From NCBI GenBank assembly GCA_963777755.1, contig CAVZSC010000034.1:248001-312000 (forward strand): a stretch of DNA of 64,000 nucleotides, in the 5' to 3' direction. The notes under the pieces were generated by a model. The model did not search any database. It was not told the DNA's origin and was given only the letters and a program-made list of their open reading frames with translations. Position 1 is the stretch's first letter; each line of letters begins with the position of its first letter. This DNA is from DATFWC01 sp963777755. Lineage in GTDB: Bacteria > Pseudomonadota > Alphaproteobacteria > Rhizobiales > Xanthobacteraceae. The position numbers were made by a program, and so were the translations under genes. Of the stretch, positions 26,127 to 34,371 are shown in pieces.

Positions 26127-27146
26127 TCAATTCTTCGGCCGCAGCTCGAGGCCGACGCGCTTGTTGACGAACTGCAGCGTATAGGACTTGGCGTAATCGA
26201 CGTTCGGCTTGATCACCCCGGCACGCACCATCTTGTCGAAGAAGCTCTTCATGCGAGCGTCGGTCATGGCGCCGATGCCCGCGGTCAACGCATCGCCCAA
26301 ATCGACGATGCCGTGCTGCTTCATGGTGGCGACCGAGTAGGCCAGGAGCTCGTCGGTCATCTCGGGGTTGTGGCGCCGGATCAGCGCATTCGCGGCCTTG
26401 TTGTCGCCGTAGAGATAGTTGTACCAGCCGACGATCGAGGCATCGACGAAGCGCTGCACCAGCCCGGGGTTCTTCGCCACCAGGTCGCGGCGCGTCTCGA
26501 TCAGGGTCGAGTAGGTGTCGTAGCCGTGGTCGGCGAGCAGGAACACCTTTGGCTTGAGCCCGGCCTGCTTCTCCACCGCGAACGGCTCGGAGGTGACGTA
26601 GCCCTGCATGGCGGTGCGCTTGTCGGCGAGGAAGGGCTGCGGATTGAACGTGTAGGGCTTCACCTGGCTGTCGCGGAAGCCGAAGTCCGACTTGAGCCAC
26701 TGGAAATAATTGACCATGCCCTCCGCCGACACGAACAGGGTCAGCTTCTTCAAATCCTCGAACCGCTCGATCCCCTGGTCCGGGTGAGCGAGCAGGACCT
26801 GGGGGTCCTTCTGGAACATGGCCGCGATGCTGACGGTCGGAACATTCTGGATTGCCGCGTCGAAGGCCTGCAGCGTGCCGGCGATCATCACGAAATCCAT
26901 CTTGCCGACCGGCACCAGGATGCGGTGGTTGATCTGCGGGCCGCCGGGCACGATGGTGACGTCGAGCCCGTAGCGATGGTAGGTGCCGTCGGCGACCGCC
27001 TGGTAGAAGCCGCCGTGCTCGGCCTCGGCCACCCAGTTGGTGCCGAACGAGACCTTGTCGAGGGTCTGGGAGGCAGCCGGCGCGAGGCTGGCCAGGCCCG
27101 CCAGCGCGGCCATGGCGGCCACGCGTCCCAATACTGTGAGCTTCAT
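26127..27146 (-). CDS. ABC transporter substrate-binding protein, NMT1/THI5-like
   Basis: A 339-residue periplasmic binding protein with a Sec signal peptide (residues 1-27, ending APAASQ) and the NMT1/THI5 fold, beginning VSFGTNWVAEAEHGGFYQA. Family members bind pyrimidines (thiamine precursors), taurine, sulfonates or nitrate. The EHGGFYQA motif is nearest to the pyrimidine-like subgroup. No TPP riboswitch elements are visible in the 110-bp upstream interval. The divergent creatininase-family gene suggests a cyclic amide or formylaminopyrimidine-like substrate; this is inference. Confidence 0.85.
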   Translation of the reverse strand: MKLTVLGRVAAMAALAGLASLAPAASQTLDKVSFGTNWVAEAEHGGFYQAVADGTYHRYGLDVTIVPGGPQINHRILVPVGKMDFVMIAGTLQAFDAAIQNVPTVSIAAMFQKDPQVLLAHPDQGIERFEDLKKLTLFVSAEGMVNYFQWLKSDFGFRDSQVKPYTFNPQPFLADKRTAMQGYVTSEPFAVEKQAGLKPKVFLLADHGYDTYSTLIETRRDLVAKNPGLVQRFVDASIVGWYNYLYGDNKAANALIRRHNPEMTDELLAYSVATMKQHGIVDLGDALTAGIGAMTDARMKSFFDKMVRAGVIKPNVDYAKSYTLQFVNKRVGLELRPKN

Positions 27147-27255
27147 CGTCTACTCCTGGTCGGTCCGGCGGGGCAGAAAATACGCAACCCGAGGCGTCTT
27201 GCCCAGGCGGCCGTGACGCCGCATCCTGCTCCCTCTCTTGGCGAGTGCCGTACCC

Positions 27256-28062
27256 ATGCTTCCGAAGCGCGACTGGCTCGAAATGACGTGGCAGGATTTC
27301 GTCGGCGCGGACACCGCGCGCTGGATCGCGGTGCTGCCGGTCGCGGCGGTCGAGCAGCACGGGCCGCACCTGCCGCTCGGCGTCGACAGTTTCATCGCCG
27401 AGGCCTATCTGGAACGGGTGCGAGCACTTCTCCCGGCCGAGCTGCCGGTGACGTTCCTGCCGCTGCAAAAACTCGGCCAGTCGGAGGAGCACCTGGCCTT
27501 TCCGGGCACGCTGACGCTCGCGTCGGCGACGGTGATCAGGGCCTGGAGCGAGATCGCCGAGTTGCTGCATCGCGCCGGCCTCGCCAAGCTCGTCATCGTC
27601 ACCAGCCATGGCGGCAACCTGCAGGCGGTCGAGCTGATCGCGCGCGAGGTGCGCGCGCGCCTCGGCATGCTGGTGGTCGTCTGCGCCTGGCACCGGTTCG
27701 GCTATCCCGACGGCCTGTTCGGCGCCGAGGAGCGCCACCATGGCATCCATGGCGGGGCGATCGAGACGTCGCTCATGCTGGCGGCGCGCCCCGACACGGT
27801 GCGGATGGAGCGCGCCCCCAACGCGGTGCCGACCAGCGTCGCCATGGAGCGCGAGTTCAAGTGGCTGCACACCTATCGCCCCGCCGGGTTCGGCTGGATG
27901 ACCCAGGACCTGCACACCTCGGGCGCGGTGGGCGATGCGACCGCGGCGAGCGCGGAGCGCGGCGAGGCGGCGCTCGCGTTCGGCGCCCGCGCCTTCGTCG
28001 ATCTGCTGGCGGAGGTCGACCGGTTCGACATGAGCCGGCTGGAGAAGGGGCCGTTGGGGTAA
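27256..28062 (+). CDS. Creatininase-family amidohydrolase
   Basis: A 268-residue member of the creatininase family, metalloenzymes that open cyclic amides (creatinine) or deformylate pyrimidines. Metal and catalytic residues are visible in AAVEQHGPHLPLGVDS, SHGGN and HGGAIETSLM. The Met at 27256 is preferred over the TTG at 27238 because it starts the conserved region. Divergent from the NMT1/THI5-type transporter, it probably processes the imported compound. Confidence 0.87.
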   Translation: MLPKRDWLEMTWQDFVGADTARWIAVLPVAAVEQHGPHLPLGVDSFIAEAYLERVRALLPAELPVTFLPLQKLGQSEEHLAFPGTLTLASATVIRAWSEIAELLHRAGLAKLVIVTSHGGNLQAVELIAREVRARLGMLVVVCAWHRFGYPDGLFGAEERHHGIHGGAIETSLMLAARPDTVRMERAPNAVPTSVAMEREFKWLHTYRPAGFGWMTQDLHTSGAVGDATAASAERGEAALAFGARAFVDLLAEVDRFDMSRLEKGPLG

Positions 28063-28196
28063 GGCTTGCTGATGCGCGCTCCCTCTCCCCATCGGGGAGA
28101 GGGTCGGGGTGAGGGGGAACGAGCGTGGCTTGTCCCCCTCACCCAGATCGCTTACGCGATCCGACCTCTCCCCGCCTGGCGAGAAGTGGAGCAAGC
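28063..28196. repeat. Compound palindromic repeat between creatininase and RimK-like genes
   Basis: Starts GCTTGCTGATGC, then CCCTCTCCCC-AT-CGGGGAGAGGG and GGTGAGGGGG. After a short spacer it continues with the reverse order CCCCCTCACCC, CGCTTACGCG, GACCTCTCCCCGC, and ends GTGGAGCAAGCGG. It looks like two half-elements in inverted orientation, related in its ends (GCTTGCT / GGAGCAAGC) to the repeats at 9.2, 9.7 and 47.6 kb. It lies between convergent genes and may act as a bidirectional terminator. Confidence 0.65.
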
Positions 28197-28210
28197 GGCA
28201 CCTCATCGCC

Positions 28211-29671
28211 CTACTTCTCGAACCGCTCGATGTACCACTTGAGCAGGCGGATCCACACCTCGTCCTTGCCGACCGCGTCCTCGATGCCGTGCTCGAGGTT
28301 GGGGTTGTCGTTGACTTCCATGACGACGATGCCGTCGTCGGTCTGCTTGAGGTCGACCCCGTAGAACCCGTCGCCGATCGGCTTCGCGGCGCGCACCGCC
28401 ACCTCGATCACCTGCGGCGGCGCCTGGTCGATGTCGAAGGTGCGGGTGCCGCCCTCACGCAGGGAGCCGTCCGGCCGGTACTTGACGATCTGCCAGTGGC
28501 CGCGCGCCATGCGGTATTGGCACACGAACAACGGCTCGCCGGCGAGCACGCCGACGCGCCAGTCGAAATCGGTCGGCATGAATTTCTGCGCCAGCAGGAG
28601 GTCGGTCTCCTCGAACAGCTCGTCGGCGACGCGCTTGAATTCCTCGGCCGAGGCGACGCGGTGGACGCCGCGCGAGAACGACCCGTCCGGAATCTTGACC
28701 ACGAGCGGGAGGCCGAGCTCGTCCATGGCGCGCGGCAAGTCCGCCAGGTCGGCGAGAATCCTGGTGGGCGGAGTGGGCACCTGGTTGGAGCCAAGCAGCT
28801 CCATCAGGAAAACCTTGTTGGTGCAGCGGATCATCGAGATCGGGTCGTCGATGACCGGCATCCCCTCCTGCCAGGCGCGGCGCGCGAACCGGTAGGTGTG
28901 GTTGTCGATCGAGGTGGTCTCGCGGATGAGCAGCCCGTCGTACTCGGCGAGCTCGTCGAGCTGGCGCCGCGTGATCGGCTCGACGTCGACCGACAGCTTC
29001 TCGGCGATGCGGGCGAAATGCTTCATCGAAGCGACCGACGACGGGGGCAGCTTCTCGTTCGGGTCGTGCAGCACCGCGAGGTCGTATTTGGCGATCGAGC
29101 GCGCCTTGGGATCGCGCCATTCGCGCCTGGTATGCTGGTGCAGGGCGTCGCGGAAGAACGTCGCGTCGCCGTTCGCCAGCCGGGTCAGGTTGCGCGGCCG
29201 GATGCGGTCGATGGTAAGCCACTGGCCGGGCTCGATCGTGACCTCCAGCGCCGGGCAGCGGAACCAGTCGAACAGGAGCCGCCCGAACGCCTCGAACCGC
29301 GGGTCGTTTGCGATGCCGAAGCAGACCAGGAGCTTGATCTCGCCTTCCGGCTGGAAATCGGCCTTGCGGGCGCACTTGTTGAGCTCGTCCTCGAGATCCG
29401 GCAGCGCGTGCTCGTAGAGCTTGGCTTCCCGCAGCTCCAGCATGGTCTCGACCGTCGGCACCACGCGGTGCCCGCGCGCCTCCGCCAGAAGCGAGGCGTA
29501 ATAGCCCTTGGACTGGTACGCATAGGAGCGCGACAGATTGACGAGCTTCGGCCGGCCGACGTCGAACAGCTTGGGACGAGCGAGGTACTCGCTCGTCGTG
29601 ATGACCTTGTGGGGCGTGTCGGCGTTGGGCAGGTCCTTGGGCTGGTCGACGAGGATGACCCAGCCGGTCAT
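28211..29671 (-). CDS. RimK-like ATP-grasp ligase with N-terminal RLAN domain
   Basis: A 486-residue ATP-grasp protein. Residues 1-170 correspond to the RimK-like N-terminal (RLAN) domain, and about 200-480 to the ATP-grasp (LGLPLVVKIPDGSFSRGVHRV, LLAQKFMPTDFDWRVGVLAG, VMEVNDNPNLEHGIED). ATP-grasp ligases make amide bonds, for example adding Glu to protein C-termini or building peptides. Its start overlaps the stop of the GNAT-C39 fusion gene by 4 nt (ATGA), so the two are co-translated and probably act on the same peptide or protein. No precursor peptide gene was seen. Confidence 0.85.
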   Translation of the reverse strand: MTGWVILVDQPKDLPNADTPHKVITTSEYLARPKLFDVGRPKLVNLSRSYAYQSKGYYASLLAEARGHRVVPTVETMLELREAKLYEHALPDLEDELNKCARKADFQPEGEIKLLVCFGIANDPRFEAFGRLLFDWFRCPALEVTIEPGQWLTIDRIRPRNLTRLANGDATFFRDALHQHTRREWRDPKARSIAKYDLAVLHDPNEKLPPSSVASMKHFARIAEKLSVDVEPITRRQLDELAEYDGLLIRETTSIDNHTYRFARRAWQEGMPVIDDPISMIRCTNKVFLMELLGSNQVPTPPTRILADLADLPRAMDELGLPLVVKIPDGSFSRGVHRVASAEEFKRVADELFEETDLLLAQKFMPTDFDWRVGVLAGEPLFVCQYRMARGHWQIVKYRPDGSLREGGTRTFDIDQAPPQVIEVAVRAAKPIGDGFYGVDLKQTDDGIVVMEVNDNPNLEHGIEDAVGKDEVWIRLLKWYIERFEK

Positions 29672-30807
29672 TTGGGCGGTCCTTTCCGGATGAGGATCGC
29701 GGCGCGCAGGTCGTCCCGGCCGAACCGCGTCATGCGATCGAACTCGTTGGGGGGAATGGCATAGGTCTCCGGCTCGATGGCGTTGCCGTTCTCGTCCCGT
29801 CGCGCCGCCGGATCATGGGCCAGCAGATGGAGGCCTTCGCAGCCGAAAACGAGAATCCAGTGCGGCACGTTTCGACGCACCATCCGGTAGCCGGAGACGA
29901 GTACGATGGCGAGTGCACCTTTCCCCAACGCTTCCATGAGCCCCGATTCGTGGAGCGGTGCAAGATGAATCGGAATGTTCAACGCCGCGGCGTCGCGTCG
30001 GAACTCGTCCTGGGCGAGCCGCATGATCCGCCGCTTGTCGGGCGACTGCACCGTGTCGAGGAAATAGGGTCCCTCGCGGCTGGCATGAATCTCTGGCACA
30101 AGTCCGTGACGCTTCAGTGTCACCGCAACCCCGAAAGGTTCGCAGCCGCCCGGACCGGAGGTGGTAAAAATCGTCGTCGCCTCGCGCCACAGCCTGAACT
30201 CCAGCCCCGGATCCGGTCGAAACGACGGATCGGCCCAGGCCAGCGCCATCATCATGCAGGCCGGCCCGCACGTGAACTCGCTGGTTTGGTGGAAATAGGG
30301 CGGCGGTGGGCGCCGCGCCGCAAGGGAGGGCGCGAGACGCTTCTCGAACCGGAGCGCCGGCGCCCCGTCCTGATAGTAATGCGGACGCCGGCCAAACAGT
30401 CGGTAGCCCGCCTTGCGGTAGAGGGCGATCGCCGGGACGTTCGTCTCCCGCACCTCGAGCCGCAGCTGGCTCGCGCCGCGCGCCAGGCCTGCCGCCTCGG
30501 CCGCCGCCAGCAGGGTTGTCCCGACGCCCCGGCCGGCGAAAGTCGGTGTCGCGGCGATCGAATAGAGGCGCGCGATCGCGTTGCCGGAACGGAACAGCAC
30601 GAGCGCATAGCCGGCGAGGCAGCCGTCGATCTCGGCGACCAGCACGGCGGCGCTGTCGGAGGTGACGAAGCGGCGGAAGCCGCGGCGCGAGATGCGGTCG
30701 GCGGCAAAGGCGTGCCGCTCGAGGGCGACCAGCGCCTCGAGGTCGGCACCTGTTGCCGGACGGATGATCGTGGCCTCGACCGGGCGAGGCGCAACCGCGG
30801 TTCGCAT
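29668..30807 (-). CDS. GNAT acetyltransferase fused to C39-like cysteine peptidase
   Basis: A 379-residue two-domain protein. Residues 13-155 are a GNAT acetyltransferase with the acetyl-CoA loop GRGVGT (92-97). Residues 170-375 are a papain-like C39 peptidase with a plausible triad Cys180 (FTCGPAC), His316 (NVPHWI) and Asp332 (AHDPA). There are no membrane segments or ABC domains, so it is not a bacteriocin exporter. Operonic with a RimK-like ligase, it looks like half of a cytoplasmic peptide-tailoring pathway (acetylation, cleavage, ligation); the target is unknown. Confidence 0.85.
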   Translation of the reverse strand: MRTAVAPRPVEATIIRPATGADLEALVALERHAFAADRISRRGFRRFVTSDSAAVLVAEIDGCLAGYALVLFRSGNAIARLYSIAATPTFAGRGVGTTLLAAAEAAGLARGASQLRLEVRETNVPAIALYRKAGYRLFGRRPHYYQDGAPALRFEKRLAPSLAARRPPPPYFHQTSEFTCGPACMMMALAWADPSFRPDPGLEFRLWREATTIFTTSGPGGCEPFGVAVTLKRHGLVPEIHASREGPYFLDTVQSPDKRRIMRLAQDEFRRDAAALNIPIHLAPLHESGLMEALGKGALAIVLVSGYRMVRRNVPHWILVFGCEGLHLLAHDPAARRDENGNAIEPETYAIPPNEFDRMTRFGRDDLRAAILIRKGPPK

Positions 30808-30855
30808 CAGCCCTGATTTACGGCCTGGACGGGCTCCTTCACAAGAGATTTGAGC

Positions 30856-30931
30856 CTAGTGCCCCCGCTTCCGAAGCTCGTCCCCCCTTGCAGCACCCCA
30901 GCACGAGCTTCGGAAGCGAAAGGGGCACTAG
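30856..30931. repeat. MITE-like palindrome with CTAGTGCC ends (copy 1)
   Basis: A 76-bp near-perfect inverted repeat: CTAGTGCCCC, GCTTCCGAAGCTCGT, a 20-nt centre, then ACGAGCTTCGGAAGC and GGGGCACTAG. It lies 13 bp before a second element with the same ends. The terminal CTAG could be a target duplication. No coding capacity. Confidence 0.75.
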
Positions 30932-30944
30932 CAACTCTATGATT

Positions 30945-31022
30945 CTAGTGCCGCTTTACGAGTTGAAGTTCCTAAATGAGATTGCGGCAAGCGGGGTAGG
31001 AACTTCAACTCGGCGGCACTAG
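30945..31022. repeat. MITE-like palindrome with CTAGTGCC ends (copy 2)
   Basis: A 78-bp inverted repeat: CTAGTGCCGC, GAGTTGAAGTTCCTA, a centre of about 22 nt, then TAGGAACTTCAACTC and GGCGGCACTAG. The ends match copy 1, but the inner arms are different sequence, so the two share termini rather than being a simple duplication. They occupy most of the 5' half of the 469-bp gene-free stretch 30808-31276. Confidence 0.75.
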
Positions 31023-31142
31023 TGGTAAACCGAACTCGGCACCTCTCCACAGGCCCTCGATCCGCACGGCACCCGAGCGCCGACCTCGTCGCGCAGATTC
31101 TGCCTGCCACCGTCTCCGCGACACACGACGCGCTGGGAAAGA

Positions 31143-31158
31143 ATTGCCTTCGGGCAAT
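31143..31158 (+). other. TTCG hairpin upstream of sigma-54 promoter
   Basis: ATTGCC-TTCG-GGCAAT followed by GTTTTCC. It may be a weak intrinsic terminator that insulates the promoter, or an enhancer-binding dyad: it lies 63-78 bp upstream of the -24 box, and the octamer GAATTGCC that overlaps it recurs at 31191-31198. The remainder of 31023-31220 shows nothing else recognisable. Confidence 0.4.
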
Positions 31159-31220
31159 GTTTTCCCCTTCGCGCTGCGAGGCGTGAGGCCGAATTGCCGG
31201 CAGTTCTCGATGCCAGCTCC

Positions 31221-31236
31221 TGGCACGCAGCTTGCT
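31221..31236 (+). promoter_or_regulatory. Sigma-54 (RpoN) promoter, perfect -24/-12 match
   Basis: TGGCACG-CAGC-TTGCT matches the RpoN consensus TGGCACG-N4-TTGCW at every position, with GG (31222-31223) and GC (31234-31235) separated by the required 10 nt. Transcription would start near 31247, 30 nt before an ATG with a GGAG ribosome site. It implies activation by an enhancer-binding protein, for example under nitrogen limitation or another RpoN-linked condition. Confidence 0.85.
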
Positions 31237-31276
31237 CCAGCGGCATGCCTTGTGTCGTTCGTGTCGGAGTATCTCG

Positions 31277-32206
31277 ATGATCGAAATCTCGCTCCAGTCC
31301 GCCTAGTACAAGCCAGCCGTTCTCATCGAGGCACCAGCCGGTCCGCGGTTCACGGAGCCTCCAGCACCACTGCCACAAGGTACAACCGCGGAGGCCCAGC
31401 CGAACGCGCCGGCGGAACAAGGCCCGAACGGCAACGGACTTTCCCCCGTAGTCCAGGCGTTTCTGCTCCGGCTGCAGGAACTCGGCCTGAACATGCTCCC
31501 AGGCACCGACGGCAACGACAAGCTCAAGGGGTGGTCCGACAGCCTGGTCGACGCCGGTGCCGGCGACGACACGGTGGATGTCTGGGCGCGCAGCGTCGTC
31601 GACGCCGGGGGCGGCAACGATTCGGTCCGGGCCTGGTCGGAATCCAAAGTGCATGGAGCGGCTGGAGACGACGAGATCAATATCTGGGCGGAGAGCGAGG
31701 CCGACGGCGGGGAGGGGAACGATAGGATCAGGGCGTGGTCGAACACGCTCGTCCGGGGCGGCGCCGGCAACGACAGCATCAGCGCCTGGTCGGAAAGCAA
31801 GGTGGACGGCGGCGAGGGCGACGATCGGATTGCAATGTGGAGCGACAGCGTCGCCGACGCCGGGGCGGGCAACGACACAATCTCATCCGCAGGCGGGGCG
31901 GATGTCTCCGGCGGGGCGGGCGATGACGTGATCTCGGTCGGCATCAACTCCGTGGTCCGATTCGGCGCGGGCGACGGAAAGGACACGATCTATGCCGACC
32001 TCAATACGGTCCTGAGACTTGGCGAAGGCCTGTCGGCGGACGGCACCGACGTCGCGGTCTCCGGCCACACGGCCACGTTGACCTTCGGCGACGGCAGCGA
32101 CCAGGTCACCGTGCAGCTCGGGCCGCGCGGTCCGGTGACGGTCGAGTTCGCCGACGGCTCGCGGATCGAGATCAAGCCGGAGACGGAGGCCGCGGCGGCA
32201 CTGTAG
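31277..32206 (+). pseudogene. Trp-containing RTX-like repeat protein interrupted by TAG codon
   Basis: The reading frame starting at the ATG 31277 (GGAG at 31266-31269) encodes MIEISLQSA, then TAG (31304-31306), then continues in frame without another stop for 299 codons. The post-stop sequence (YKPAVLIEAPAGPRF, then a Pro/Ala/Gln linker and the repeats) is clearly coding in style. The next in-frame ATG is at 31493 and would give a 237-residue product beginning directly at the repeat domain. The protein has seven 17-residue Trp-RTX units, then an RTX-like tail (FGDGSDQVTVQL, FADGSRIEI). A TGG-to-TAG change is the simplest explanation; readthrough or a sequencing error are alternatives. Placed under a sigma-54 promoter. 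Confidence 0.65.
31532..31888 (+). repeat. Seven tandem 51-bp (17-residue) repeats
   Basis: Each unit encodes W-(S/A)-x-(S/T)-x-(V/A)-x-(A/G)-(G/A)-x-G-(N/D)-D-x-(V/I)-x-x. The Trp residues recur exactly every 17 residues for seven units. One RTX-like G-x-G-(N/D)-D turn occurs per unit. The DNA copies are diverged, so selection is on protein structure. Confidence 0.85.
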
Positions 32207-32279
32207 CAGCCTGCCAAGCTCTCCCGTCGTTGCCTCGCCCGGCGCGCCCCCCTATATCTGCGGGCGCAAGGAGCAAGGC

Positions 32280-33326
32280 ATGTCAGAAAAAGTCCCCGTC
32301 ACGGTGCTGACCGGCTATCTCGGTGCCGGCAAGACGACGCTGCTGAACCGCATCCTGTCGGAGCCGCACGGGAAGAAATATGCCGTGATCGTCAACGAGT
32401 TCGGCGAGATCGGCATCGACAACGACCTCGTCGTGGGGGCGGACGAGGAAGTGTTCGAGATGAACAACGGGTGCATCTGCTGCACCGTGCGCGGCGACCT
32501 CATCCGCATCATCGACGGGCTGATGCGGCGCAAGGGCAAGTTCGACGCGATCATCGTCGAGACCACCGGGCTCGCCGACCCGGCGCCGGTGGCGCAGACC
32601 TTCTTCGTCGACGATGCGGTCGGCAAGAAGACCAAGCTCGACGCGGTGGTCACGGTGGCGGACGCCAAGTGGCTCAACGAGCGGCTCAAGGACGCCCCGG
32701 AGGCGAAGAACCAGATCGCCTTCGCCGACGTCATCCTGGTGAACAAGACCGACCTGGTGGAGCCCGGCCAATTGCGCGAGGTGGAGATGCGCATCCGCGC
32801 CATCAACCCCTACGCCCGCGTGCACGTGACCGAGCGCTGCCAGGTGCCCCTGCCCGAGGTGCTGGGACGCAACGCCTTCGATCTCGACCGCATCCTCAGC
32901 ATCGAGCCCGAGTTTCTCGAGACCGCGGAGCATGATCACGATCATGGCCACGATCACGACGGCCACCACCACGGCCACGATCACCATGATGGTCATCACC
33001 ATCATCATGGCTTGAAGCACTATCACGACGAGGAGATGCAATCGCTCTCGTTTCGGACCGACAAGGCGCTCGATCCCGACCGGTTCTTCCCATGGGTGCA
33101 GGACCTGGTCGCCAAGGACGGCCCGAGCATCCTGCGCACCAAGGGCATCCTGTCGTTCAAGGACGATCCTGACCGCTTCGTGTTCCAGGGTGTGCACATG
33201 ATCCTCGACGGCGACCACCAGCGGCCATGGGGCGAGGATGAGAAGCGCGAAAGCCGGATCGTGTTCATCGGGCGCAACCTCGACGAGGACAAGATCCGCA
33301 AAGGCTTCGAGAGCTGCCTCGCGTGA
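32280..33326 (+). CDS. CobW/COG0523-family GTP-binding metallochaperone
   Basis: A 348-residue G3E P-loop GTPase. Walker A GYLGAGKT is at 12-19, the metal-binding CxCC (Cys65, Cys67, Cys68 in GCICC) follows, then Walker B VETTGLADPAP and NKTD for guanine. A His/Asp-rich tract spans residues 218-249, and the CobW C-terminal domain ends the protein. COG0523 proteins deliver zinc, cobalt or nickel to target enzymes. Its nearness to a Co-type nitrile hydratase and a NicO transporter (6-10 kb away) makes cobalt a candidate, but zinc is commoner. AAGGAG precedes the ATG. Confidence 0.92.
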   Translation: MSEKVPVTVLTGYLGAGKTTLLNRILSEPHGKKYAVIVNEFGEIGIDNDLVVGADEEVFEMNNGCICCTVRGDLIRIIDGLMRRKGKFDAIIVETTGLADPAPVAQTFFVDDAVGKKTKLDAVVTVADAKWLNERLKDAPEAKNQIAFADVILVNKTDLVEPGQLREVEMRIRAINPYARVHVTERCQVPLPEVLGRNAFDLDRILSIEPEFLETAEHDHDHGHDHDGHHHGHDHHDGHHHHHGLKHYHDEEMQSLSFRTDKALDPDRFFPWVQDLVAKDGPSILRTKGILSFKDDPDRFVFQGVHMILDGDHQRPWGEDEKRESRIVFIGRNLDEDKIRKGFESCLA

Positions 33327-33338
33327 CGGCCTCTAACC

Positions 33339-34346
33339 GTGTCTGACGATCGCGCCGGGATCGCGTCTGTCGCCGGTCGCGCGCGACCGGTCGCGGCCGG
33401 TGCGCCGGTGGTCGGGCTGCATTTCCTCGACCGCGCCGCCTTCTTCGTGCTGGGCGAAGAGGCCCTCCTGATGGTGCCGCCCGAGGGCGAGCCCCGCCGG
33501 CTCGACGTGCATTCCGGGGGCATCCTCTGCGGCGCAGCCGATGCCACACGCGTGCTGACCGCCGGCGATGATGGCAAGGTCGTTGCGACCGACGCCGCGG
33601 GCGAAAGCCGGACGATCGTCACCGATGCGAAGCGCCGCTGGATCGACCGGATCGCCACCGGCCCGGAGGGTGCGGTGGCGTGGTCGGTCGGCAAGACCGC
33701 GTGCGTCAAGAACGCCAAGGGAGAGGAAAAGTCGCTCGAGCTCGCGTCGAGCGCGGGTGGGCTCGCCTTTGCGCCGCGCGGGCTGCGCCTCGCGGTCGCG
33801 CACTACGGCGGCGTGACGCTCTGGTATCCGAACGCGAGCGCGGGGGTCGAGCGACTCGAATGGAAAGGCTCCCACCTCGACGTGACCTTCAGCGCGGACG
33901 GCAAATTCCTGGTCACCGCCATGCAGGAGCCGACCCTGCATGGCTGGCGGCTCGCCGACCGCAAGGACATGCGCATGGCGGGTTACACCGCCAAGGTGCG
34001 CTCGATGGCGTGGACGCCGGGCGGCAAGTCGCTTGCGACCTCGGGCTTCGAGCAACTCGTCGTCTGGCCGTTCCAGAGCAAGGACGGGCCGATGGGCAAG
34101 ACGCCCAGATTGCTGGCGTCGCATGACCAGCGCGTCGCCATCGTGGCATCGCATCCGCAGCAGGACGTGGTCGCGGTCGGCTACGAGGATGGCATGGTGC
34201 TGCTGATGCGTCTGGAGGACGGCGCCGAGATCCTCGCCCGCAAGCCGGGCGCAGGATCGGTCTCGGCGCTGGCATGGAGCCGGGACGGCGCTGTCGTCGG
34301 TTTCGGTACCGAGGACGGTGAGGCAGGCCTCATCCAACTCACCTGA
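33339..34346 (+). CDS. WD40-repeat protein
   Basis: A 335-residue beta-propeller of about seven degenerate WD40 blades (for example GKVVATDAAGESRTIV, FSADGKFLVTAMQEPTLHGW, VRSMAWTPGGKSLATSGFEQ). There is no signal peptide or enzymatic domain. A GTG at 33339 starts 12 nt after the CobW-family stop, so the two are an operon. The propeller is probably a scaffold for a partner protein; its role beside a metallochaperone is not known. Confidence 0.82.
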   Translation: MSDDRAGIASVAGRARPVAAGAPVVGLHFLDRAAFFVLGEEALLMVPPEGEPRRLDVHSGGILCGAADATRVLTAGDDGKVVATDAAGESRTIVTDAKRRWIDRIATGPEGAVAWSVGKTACVKNAKGEEKSLELASSAGGLAFAPRGLRLAVAHYGGVTLWYPNASAGVERLEWKGSHLDVTFSADGKFLVTAMQEPTLHGWRLADRKDMRMAGYTAKVRSMAWTPGGKSLATSGFEQLVVWPFQSKDGPMGKTPRLLASHDQRVAIVASHPQQDVVAVGYEDGMVLLMRLEDGAEILARKPGAGSVSALAWSRDGAVVGFGTEDGEAGLIQLT

Positions 34347-34371
34347 TGCGCATGGAAACGGGGGATCAGCT

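Noticed and set aside
27147..27255. TPP riboswitch upstream of the THI5-like binding protein.
   Set aside because: No CTGAGA-type core or paired P1-P3 arms could be found on the minus strand.
25545..28112. Very long open frame (855 codons) on the plus strand over the ABC transporter and creatininase genes.
   Set aside because: It is antisense to well-conserved ATPase and binding-protein genes for most of its length; long antisense frames are expected in such GC-rich DNA.
32930..33010. Short regular CAY-rich repeats in the CobW-family and NicO genes (also 40190-40300) resembling a repeat array.
   Set aside because: They are in-frame His codons of metal-binding tracts, without spacers of constant length; not CRISPR.
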